This document shows positions 43,356-54,400 of a stretch of 64,000 nt of DNA, in pieces; the stretch's first letter is position 1, and each line of letters begins with the position of its first letter. The notes below the pieces were generated by a model. The model ran no database searches, had not been told where the DNA came from, and saw only the letters and a list, made by a program, of their open reading frames with translations. The DNA lies in assembly GCF_023159225.1 (NCBI RefSeq), contig NC_063167.1, positions 15,627,360-15,691,359 on the forward strand, in the 5' to 3' direction. Origin of the DNA: Perognathus longimembris pacificus. Taxonomy: Eukaryota > Chordata > Mammalia > Rodentia > Heteromyidae. The position numbers and the translations under genes are program-made.

Positions 43356-44380
43356 ACAGTGCTTCTTTTTTTGGGGGTGTGGAGGGAGTTGTGGGTGGGG
43401 GGGGAGGATCAATCTGAGAGTTGTGAAAACCCAGTATCCATTTAGGGATAGAAGATTCCCATTGTTCTGAAGAGATGAGAACTCAAACAGGTTCCAGGCT
43501 TCCCCTCTTACCTTATAAAGTCCTGCCCTTTAAAAAGAGAAAACATCCTTAGGGTTTTTTTTTTTTTCCCTTTCCAAGGATGTCGTACCCTGGCAGTTAC
43601 ATGTGATAATGTTTAAGTTTGTCCCTTAGAAGTTGTTCGAGCGTCAGGTACCACGCCTGCTGTCACCTGGTGGGTGAACACACTTGTCATCAATTGGATC
43701 CAGGGCAATGGCAGAGCATACATTATTAAAAAATTGATTTTTCTAGGATTTTTTATTTTGTGGCAGTACTGGGGTTTGCAAGGCAGGTGCTCTACCACTT
43801 GAGCCATGCCTCTACCCCAAAAGCTACTTTTTCAAAAATGAAATTGGTAATGTTTTAATTACCACCTGAGGCACTTTAACTTGGATTCATAGATTTACAA
43901 AAGGGATCCCCCCCTCTTACCTGTAGGGGAGAGAGAATACAGTTTTAGTTTTAATGCTCAGGATTTTTTAGGGAGAGAGATTTAAAGTACTTAACAGTGA
44001 AATGTACAGTTACCACAGAAATAAAATAACAAAAGAATAAGACCATCACTGTTTTCCCTCTCTCTGTCCTCTTGACCCCCACTGCACATCTAGGCTGGAG
44101 ATTTTCTTTCTCAGAATGAAATAAAAAGTAATAATGTCCCACGCTTGGGTTGAGTGGGCAAGATTAGAGCCAGAGATGAAAAGAAGCACACCTGTAAGAA
44201 GCAAGGGCCCAGTGAGCATCTGAAAGGGCAGAGGTGGCGCTGGGCAGTCTGAACAGCAGGCTCTTGGGTAGAAAGATCTGTCCCTACCCTCCCTCCTCAG
44301 TGTTCATAGCCTCATTCAGAAATCGCCAGTCGCCTTCTTCCTGACAGAGAAGCATGGTGCCAATCACAGTCTCAAACAAT
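43356..44380. other. MTFR1L-AUNIP convergent intergenic spacer
   Basis: About 1 kb between tail-to-tail genes. Contains a reverse ID-like fragment at about 43740-43817. No gene is seen. Confidence 0.75.
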
Positions 44381-44544
44381 GGCACTGACTGCCTGCTTTA
44401 TTGACATAAAGTGCTCAATAATGACAACAGCTTCACCCCATACCCACTTTCCTCCTGAACCCTTATTCTGCCCCAACCCCTCCACCTAACAAGATACTTT
44501 CCTGCACCTCTGCAATTTCAGGGTACTTTGAGAACCAAACTCCT
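44381..44544 (-). other. AUNIP: AUNIP 3' UTR
   Basis: Short 3' UTR from the stop codon to the AATAAA read at 44402-44397 on the minus strand. Confidence 0.75.
44397..44402 (-). terminator. AUNIP: AUNIP polyadenylation signal
   Basis: AATAAA on the minus strand, about 145 nt past the stop codon. Confidence 0.75.
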
Positions 44545-45425
44545 TCATATAAACATTTTAAGCTGGTGCCTCATAACTTGGTTACCTTCAGAGTCCTGGG
44601 TAAAGAGCAAGTTGGGCTGCAGATGTGAGTGAGTGGGACCATCTTGGCACCTAGCCTCAGGTCCATCAGGACGCTGCTCAGGACTCTGCCCTAAACTCTG
44701 ATTCCAGGTGCTGGTTAAATCTTGAAAAGGAGCTCTGGTGTTGTGGGCAATGACCCTCTGACCTTGAGAGTCTTCAGTGAAAAGTTGACTCCAAGAGTCC
44801 TTGTCATGCTTTTCCCTCTTCTGGGAAATTGCAGACAGAGGACAAGGATTTTGTCTTAGTGACTCTGTATTTTCTTCTGCAGTCCAGGATTCCCCATAAG
44901 CTTGAAGGTGCTCACGGGCTTGCCTGTTTTCTTTAGCAGACACCTTCCTTTCCAGTTTACTTTTGTCCAGGGGCTGGTGGCATTTACCCCCAGGTGGTTT
45001 GTTATGTCCCTCCATGCCCTGATAGTTGGTCTTAGACCCATGAAGCCTTTTCCATTTGTGAGGAGAATTCCCCTTGCCCTCCTTTAGGTCCAGCAAACAA
45101 TAACTTTCCAAGTCCTGGGCAGAGGAAAAAGCCAATGATTCTTTACTCTCTTGAGCATAGATAGGGATGTCAGATTGGGGCAAACACTGTGCTGTCAAAA
45201 ATGGAGTTCCCATACAGTGGTGGCCAGAAGTCTGGAAGGACTGAGGAGGAAGTCTAGGTTCCTGGAGGCTGACAGGGGTTGAAGTGGCCAAAGGGAGTTC
45301 TATGCAGTTATCCCCTAAGCCCTGGATCAAACAGTCTAGATGGGTTGTATCTTTCTTGGACTCTTCATTGGTCTGACTTTTAATGTGAGATGAAACGCTT
45401 CTCCGGTTATTGCCACTCGCCATTC
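44545..45425 (-). CDS. AUNIP: AUNIP last coding exon
   Basis: Completes a Gly codon and encodes MASGNNRRSVSSH through HQLKMFI, with the stop at 44547-44545. Acceptor tttatcag on the minus strand. It is the only long open frame in this stretch with family similarity. Confidence 0.95.
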
Positions 45426-48400
45426 CTGATAAAACAGGAATGGATAAATGGATAAATTTGTCTACACTGTAGACAAATTGCCCTGAGCAAGATTTTAGTT
45501 GTTTCTGAAATCAATACCAGTTATTCTACCACCTTGTGCTTTTGCACTCTTGAAATAACCCTGTAGCTGATCTTGTTTTTAATCACCTAATGATCTTTCA
45601 CAAAAAACATACATCTTGGCAAGGTGCAGTGATTCAAACCTGTTAATCCCAGATACAATGGAGGCAGAAGTCAGGAGGATCTCAATTTAAGGCCAGCTAG
45701 GGTAAAAAGTTACCGGATACCCCATCTCAACAAATAAACCAGACCTGGGTGTGCCTGTACTCCCAGCTACAGCTACTCAGGAGACCATGGGTAGGAGGAT
45801 TATGGTCCAAGGGCGGCTCCAGCAAAAACATAAAAGACCCCATTAGAAAAATAATTAATAATTAAAGCAAAATTGGGTTTGGAAGCATAGTTCAAGTGGT
45901 AAAACAAAGAATGAGACAGTACACCTGCTTAGCAAATAGTCTAATATGGCATATGATCAGGCTACAGCCTACTTTTCTAGCTGCTTTTATTTATGTGGTT
46001 TAACAAGAAGGGGCAATAATTTTTTTTTAAGTTTGCTATGGTTTCTACTAAATAGTGATTCCGGACAAAAATCCTTGAATGGAAACTTAAAACATGCTCT
46101 GGGTAGAGGTTGTGGCTTAAGTAGCAAGCTCAAGGCCCTGAGTTCAAACCCCGGTATTGACAGAAAACAAAAATACTCATCCCCCCCCCCAAAAAAAAAA
46201 TAAAATAAAAAAATACTCATCCCACACTAGTTTTATAATGTCACCAGGATCACATTTAACCATCCAACTCTGAAACATTTTAGTAATGAGACAAAGAACA
46301 TAGTTTCCCCAGTCCTCCAACATTAGATATTAGGATGCTACTTCAACCAGTGGGAATAAAAATTTTAAATCAGAAAACTTCTGAGCATGGTAGCTCAGTT
46401 TAAAGCCAGCTACTCAGTTTAAAGCCAGACAGACCAGAAATTCCATGCGATTCTATTCTCAAATTAACCACCAAAAAGCTTGAAGTAGAGCTTTGGCTCA
46501 GGTGATAGTGCCAGCCTTGAGACAAAAAGCTAAGGGACAGCACCCAGGCAACGAGTGAAGCTCCAAGACCAGCACAAGAAGGAAGGAAGGAAGAGAGGGG
46601 AGGGGGAAAGGGAGGCAGGGAAGGAACTAATAATGTCCAGCTTCCCCAATAAATCAGAGGTGGAATGGACCCTGCACTGTCTTGAGAATGAATGGCATGG
46701 GATTCCTACCCCACCCAAATTATATGATTACAAAAAGCAGAATGTCTTGATTTTCATTTTTCCAAGAGTTATACTGCAAAAATAATTGTGTGAGAATTCT
46801 CCATTTTGAAGAACAGACTATAAAATATACTAGATTTTGTAAGTGGAGTTTTTTTTTTGGAAAAAACTTTTCCCTTTAAAGGCAAAATAAAAGTTTAGTT
46901 TTGTTTGGGGAAGAGAATGCACATTAGAGGTTTATACAAGCTGGGCACTGGTGGCTCACACGTATAATCCTAGCCACTCAGGAGACAGAGACTCTTACCG
47001 CCAACAAACTACTCTGGAAGCTGGAAGTGTTGCTGTGGTTCAAAGTGATTGATTGCTAGCCTTAAGCAAAAAGCAGCTCAGGGACAGCACCACCCACCAA
47101 GTAAAAACAAAAGGACATAATTTCTCATTTTTCTTTTTTTTTTTGGCCAGTCCTGGGCTTGGACTCGGGGCCTGAGCACTGTCCCTGGCTTCTTTTTGCT
47201 CAAGGCTAGCACTCAGCCACTTGAGCCACAGCGCCACTTCTGGCCATTTTCTGTATATGTGGTGCTGGGGAGTCGAACCCAGGGCTTCATGTATAAGAGG
47301 CAAGCACTCTTGCCACTAGGCCATATCCCCAGCCCCCTCATTTTTCATAATACCACAGTTCAGCTAAGTTTACCATAATATACTGGTTTTGGTACATCTC
47401 ATACATTCCAGAGTGGAGACATGACCACACTCGTTTTGCTCCCTGGATAAAGAAGTATTCCAAAATGGATTGCCATACCTTGCTGCAAGGTGATGAAAGA
47501 AGCAATGCTGGTCTGCCGAGTCCCTGCAGATACTCTCTGAGTATAAGAAACGTTAGGCTTTCTCTCTCTAGGAAAAAGCGTTAACATTTTCTTTCCTGGT
47601 TTGACGAAATGTGTCTGAAAAAGGGAGAAAAAAAATAGAACCTATTACTATTAAAAGAGCTACCAAGGGCTGGGGATATGGCCTAGTGGCAAGAGTGCTT
47701 GCTTCGTATACATGAGGCCCTGGGTTCAATTCCCCAGCACCACATATACAGAAAATGGCCAGAAGTGGTGCTGTGGCTCAAGTGGCAGAGTGCTAGCCTT
47801 GAGCAAAAAGAAGCCAGGGACAGTGCTCAGGCCCTGAGTCCAAGCCCCAAGACTGGCCAAAAAAAAAAAAAACAACAACAAAAGAGCTACCAAAAACCAG
47901 ATACTGGTGGTTCACACCTGTAATCCTAGTTATTCAGGGAGCTGAGATCTGAAGATTGCAGTAACCCAGCCGGGCAGAAAAATCCCCATGAGACTCTTAT
48001 CTCCAATTAACCATTCAAAAACCAGAAGTGGCTCAAAGTGGTAGAGCGCTAGTCCTGAGCAAAAGAACTCAGGGACAGTGCCCAGGCCCTGAGTTCAAAC
48101 CCCACAACAGACCAGAAAAAAAGAACTGCCAGACAGGAGGAGTGAGCCATACACCAGTGACTATGGAACTCCATTGGACCCCTGGGCTCCACTCCTCCCC
48201 TGCTTTGTAAGTAGTCTGGACACCAGGTCCCCACACTTCCTGCCATCCTAGTGATATTTTTCTCAGGAATCAACAATTTCAACTATAGCTCAGTCTTCTG
48301 CTTTCCAAAAGAAGTTAGTCAAGCTGACTAAAACATTATTTAAAAGGAATCCAGAGATGATGCACTCTCCATTAGACTTAAGAGTCCTACATGAACAGTT

Positions 48401-51400
48401 AAGGCATTTTCAATAGAACCTGTGGGCTGGGAATATGGCTTAGCGGTAAAGTGCTTGCCTTGCATGCGTGAAGCCCTGGGTTCGATTCCTCAGCACCACA
48501 TACACAGAAAAAGCCAGAAGTGGCACTGTGGCTCAAGTGGTAGAGTTCTAGCCTTGAGCAAAAAGCAGCCAGGGACAGTGCTCAGGCCCTGAGTCCAAGC
48601 CCCAGGATTGGCGAAAAAAAAAAAAAAAAAGGTTAGCCTGTGATTAACATGGCCTCAGTGCCACCGACAGGGCTTGGGTTCAACCCAATCACAATTTTTT
48701 TTGGCCAGTCCTGGGGCTTGGACTCAGGGCCTGAGCACTGTCCCTGGCTTCCTCTTGCTCAAGGCTAGCACTCTGCCACTTGAGCCACAGTGCCACTTCT
48801 GGCCATTTTCTGTATATGTGGTGCTGGGGAATCAAACCCAGGGCCTCATGTGTACGAGGCAAGCACTCTTGCCACTAGGCCATGTCCCCAGCCCCTCACA
48901 ATTCTTTCAGTAGTTGTGTGCAAAGTTGCTAAATTGCTGTCTCAGATGTATCCACCTGTCCCATAGAGCCATTATGAAAATTTAGTGAATGTGTTCACAT
49001 AAAAGGCTCATTGTTGGAGCTGGGAATGAGGCTTAGCTATAGAGTGCTTGCCTAGCATGCACGAAGCCCTGAGTTCAATTCCTCAGCACCACATAAACAG
49101 AAAAGGTTGGAGGTGGTGCTATGACTCAAAAGGTAGAGTGCTAGCCTTGAGCAAAAAGAAGCCAGGGACAGTGCTCATGCCCTGAGTCTCAAGCCCTAGG
49201 ACTGGCATTAAAAAAAAAAAAAAAAACCCTCCTGTTTCTGGCAAAAACAAAGCATTCCATACCACCTGGGAAGAACAGCGAAACAGCACCAGTGTTGTCT
49301 TTTTATCCTAGAATATAGAACCAGAAGATGGGTAAGAGAGGTCTAGGAAGTTTTTATCATATAAGTATAGTTTCATGCTGCTTTAGTGTTATGTTTTTAT
49401 TTCTATTTGCTGCTTGTGGGCATTAAAGGCACACACTACTGAGGCAAACAGTAGCTTGGGGTCCCTGGTTGCCAGGGCAAGACCAGGCCTACTGATCTGT
49501 CCTCAGATCTAACTCTAAGACCTACCCCAAGAACCCAAGTGATCTCTCCTAGGGTAGTGTAAAACACTGATAAACTAGGCGCTGGTGGCTCGCGCCTGTA
49601 ATCCTAGCTACTCGAGGCTGAGATCTGAGGATTGCGGTTCAAGACCAGACGACCAGGCAAGAAAATCCATGAGACTTTTTTCTTTTCTTGGCATTGGGGG
49701 GGGGGGGGGGTGCGAGGGGAAGTTGCCAGTTCTGGGGCTTAAACTCAGGGCCTGAGCCCTGTCCCTGACCTTTTTGCTCAAGACAAGCCCTCTACCACTT
49801 GAGCCACAGCTCCACATCTGGAGTTTCATGGATTTCTTGGCCCAGGCTGTCTTTGAGCCACATCCTCAGATTTTAGCTTCCTGAGTAGATAGGATTACAG
49901 GTGCCCCCCGCCCCCCGCACCCATGTTAATGAGACTCTTTTCTCCAATTAACTACCTAAAAGCTGGAAGTGGAACTCAAGTGGTAGAGCACCAGCCTGAA
50001 GCAAAAAAAGCTGAGGGACAGGACACAGGTCCTGGGTTCAAGCCTTAGTGCACACTGTGCACACACGCGCGTACAATTACACACACACACACTTGAGGTT
50101 CTTTGTGCTAAAATGAGCTGTTGCAAAGTCCTGAAAACCAGGGGAGTTTCTGGTAATCAGAGGCCCCTCTCTGATGCACATGTGCAGAAGGCAGAACCAA
50201 GGATCCTAGAAGTAAACTTGGACCTTCGATGCCTGGGACCTCTGTTCCAGACTATACAATTTCCATAGGGAGTCTGAAGCATACACAGATATACATTTGT
50301 TACACAAGCTAAGCTTGTCAGACAACCTATCCCTCTAGACTTCCCATCAAAGGACTGTCCACACCAGACCTAGAACAGCTTTAGCCAGCACTGGGGGATC
50401 ATGCCTGTTATCTTGCTACTCAGGAGGCTGAGATCTGAGAACTGCAGCCCAGGAAAGAAAGTCTTACCTCCAGTTAACCACCAGAAAACTGGAAGTGGTT
50501 CTGTGGCTCAAAGTGGTAGAGCACTGTCTTTGAGCAAAAAGAGCTCAGGAACAGCACCCAGGAAGAACGCAAGTACAAGCTCCACAGCTGACAAAAAGAA
50601 AAATCCCAGTTCAACTGAAGCCCAAGACTCTCTTATCATGTTCTCTCACATACATTTATTTTCATTATGTTTCATGTCTTCTCTAGCAAGGCAAAAAGAA
50701 TCAAGGTTAAACTGCATAAATTTTAAGAAACACATGTAATTAGTAACATAAGATTAGTTCTAGATCACAGGTGACTTCATATTTGGAAACTAAATTGTAC
50801 TTTAAGCCAGACGCCAGTGGCTTATACCTGTAATCCTAGCTACTCAGGAGGCTAAGGCCTGAGGATTACAGTTCAAAGCCAGCCCAAAGTCACCCCAGGC
50901 AGAAAAGTCCACATGACATTCTTATCTCCAATTAACCATCAGAAAAACAGAAGTGGCACTGTAGCTCAAAGGAGTTCACAGACAGTAGTGCCCAGGCTCT
51001 GAGTTCAAGCCCCATGACCCCCCCCCCCCCAAAAAAGTACTTTAAGTGGTTAAGAAAAAGAAGGGAATCTCAGCTGTAGAGTTAATGCTTCAGTTTGTAC
51101 TGGTATGGAACTTTCTCCTTTACCACATACAACTAGAAAACTGGGTTAAAGATACATTGAAAATGAATTCTCAAGCCAGATGCTATGTTATCCTAGCTAC
51201 ACAGGAGGCTGAGATCTGAGGACTGTGGTTCAAATCTTGCCGGAAAGGAAAGTCTATGAGACACTCTTATCCAAATAACCACCAAAAACCCAGAAGTAGA
51301 GCTGTGTTCAAGCGGTAGAGCACTGGCCTTGAGCAAAACAGCAAAAGGACAGCAACCAGGCCCTGAGTTCAAGCCTAAGGATAGGCACCATTTTTTTTTT

Positions 51401-54400
51401 AAAGTTTGGCACTAGTGGTTCATACCTGTAATCCTAGCTACTCAGGAGGCTGAGATCTAAGGATTGAGGTTCGAAGCCAGCCCAGGCAGGAAAATCCATG
51501 AGACACATCGCTAATAAACTACTTAGCCAGAAGTAGAGTGTGTGTGTGGCTCAAGTGGTAGAGGACAAAGAGGCTCAGGAACAGAGCCCAGGCCTTTAGT
51601 TCAAGGCCCATGACAGAAAAAAACAAAACAAAAAAAAACCCCACAACTTTTTTAAAGATAAATAATAAAAAAAGAATTCTTACTCTGCTTCTAGTCTATT
51701 CAGTGTCCTCCTTTCCTAACAAACTTTCCTATCACTTTTACCAAATAATAAATTTTGAAAGTGGGTAACAGGCATTAAAGACCTGTGAGCCCCAACAGAA
51801 GGTAAACAAGATGAGCTGTGGCACCCTAGCTCTGCTTCAAAGCACTTTCCTGATCATAATATACAACCAAGCAGAGCACTGCTTTAGGAACTGAGTAGAT
51901 TGATACGGTATCTGGGGAAGCTGCTGTAGCTGGGATTTGCAGCTCAGAGACTTCCAGAAATCTGCAGAGCCTTTCACCCATTATTGAATACGGAGCTACA
52001 CATGTGTTCTCCGGAACAACACAGGCCAGGCAGAATAAATAAATAAAAATTGTGAGCTGAACAATTCCCAGAGCTCGTACAAAGGCTGAGTTCCTGCTAC
52101 CCAGAGCAGAGAAATGGTGAGCACGAGAAATGCTTAAAAGGAACATCCCTTAGTGATGGACCTAAACTAATTCTAGGGCAAAAACAAATTTCAAAGCTGC
52201 TTTAACAAAGCTTCAAAGCAATTTTGAAAATACCAAGCTGAGTAGCACCTGCCAAAACAAACTTCATTACTAAAGGCAACAATCCCAAATATAGAAATGT
52301 ACTTACATTCCTAACATGTACCGAATTACTACATGTGAAGAAACAAGAAATAACTATAATTACAGCAGAAGGATCAGTTGATAGGAACAGCAATGTCAGA
52401 GACAACAGAAAACAATTTAACAGATATATGTATGTACATATATATATGCTTAAGAATTTAGAATGTAAAGGGAAATTAGTAAAATAAGGAATTTTTTATA
52501 AAAGTGGAGATTCACTAATTAGGCTTATTAACAATTTAGTCACAGTAACAAACTCTCCAAAATAAGAAAACCAAAAAAGAATAAAGTCTTAATCTGTGGG
52601 ATATAAGGCATATTTAATCATAATCTCAAAAAAAAAAGGGGGGGAAGGGACAATATATACTTAAACTAATGGCCAAAAGTTCCCAAATTAGATGGAAAGT
52701 ATAATCCGTCATTAATTATCCTTTTTCAAAGATAGCTAATACAAGAGCTTGCATTCCAAGTCCTCCTTGCACTGTGACTTTATCCATCAAGCAGAGAGGT
52801 CTGATTTCCTTTTCCTGAGCTTGAGAAGGACTCTGTGACCACCTTAACCAGTAACATATGCTAGAAGCAACCCGTGACTTCCAGAACTACAATGCCAGGC
52901 CCTTCTGTCTTGCTCTCTAGAGCCTGGCTAACAGGTATGAGGAAGCCAGGATTCACACATGGCTCTTTAAAGGGAGCATATCCTAAATATGCAAAATAAT
53001 GTGAGTAGTATTTCAGCACCTATATGCTTGGGCATTGGAACAGAGTGAGTGAAACATTTTTTCTGCCTTGGTAAAGTCTACCAGCACTTCGGAGAAGAAA
53101 CAGGCTATTAAGAACTAGATTGCTTATTTCACATATGCTAAGTCCTATAAGGGAACGTCAGAAAACTACGGTAATCAGAAACAGACCTCAATTACAAAAC
53201 ACCTGGAAGCTTTTTATCAATCTGGCCATAACTGGCAGTTTCTTCCTTAGGACATCAGAGTGATGCCAGCCAGGACATACCCAGGGCTTTAGGGATTAGC
53301 ATTTACCTCAGGGAATGTGAAAGACTGAGACAAGTCAACTGGAACAGAGGACTCGGGTACAAAGTTCTTTCTTTGGCTGATAATACACACTCAAAGACAG
53401 CCTCAACGCGTACTTTGTACAATATAAGAAAACCTGCCTACTAAGCACAATATTCCTGCAGGACCAAACCACTTGCTAAACACTAACTTTGGTATTAACA
53501 ATTCTTATTATTAATAATTCTTATTAAGATGCCCAGAGAGCTGGGCACCAGTGTCACACACCTATTAATCCTAGCTACTCAGGAGGTTGAGACATGAAGA
53601 TCACGGTTCACAAAGCCAGCCCGGGTAGGAGTCTTTGAAGTCGCCAAATAACTGCTCCAAAAAAATCCCCAAAACAGCTAGCAGTAAACCTGTGGCTCAG
53701 GTGGTAGAGTACCATCCTTGAGCAAAACAAGCTCAGGAACAGTGCCCAGGCCCTGGGAACCTAATTTACAAAGACTGATTTATTTGAACTATCATATGCA
53801 TGCTTTTTGATTTTCTTCTTTCACAATGGGGAAAGGAAAAAGTTTGCTTGATTTATAGAAAATGACAGTTTGTTATTTGGCTGTTAAGTCATCCTGAAAA
53901 TAGAACCTTTCTTATGCTTTACAACACTTATCAAAGCAGATCTAGGACCATATATGTAATTATCAAGTACAAAATTATTCTCACCTGCCTTGAATTCAGT
54001 TGGGCCCTCATTTGATCTCTTCTGGTAATTTCCACAAGTTTGTGTTAGTTTTGCTACAAACCAGCTTACTCCCCTTTTCCAGGTTTCACATGTCCTTCAA
54101 GACTAGTACTTAATTTGTACTTGATCTTATCTAAAAGGCTAAGAAGTGTTAAGACTAAGACATAATTTGACCCAACTCCCTTTTTTCATAATGGCTGCTT
54201 TGGTCTTGAATTTGGGTGTGAAGTCTCACCTTCCATGTACATCTAGGCAGGCCTTGAAAAGGTGGAAATGCTACTTGTTTGTGCCTCGCCACTTCTTCCT
54301 TCCCCACTTCTAAGGAAGGCTCTGAGCAGCACCACCAGCCAGCCCTCTCTCTTCCTTTTGAGTCTCTCACAACATGGAATTGATGAGGTTTCAGATGAAA

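Larger units (their letters stand above)
45426..47478 (-). other. AUNIP: AUNIP intron 2
   Basis: Contains an old B1/ID chimera at about 45618-45920, an ID-like piece at 46090-46165, degenerate type B SINEs at 46385-46575 and 46941-47100, and a young type A SINE at 47134-47336. Confidence 0.8.
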
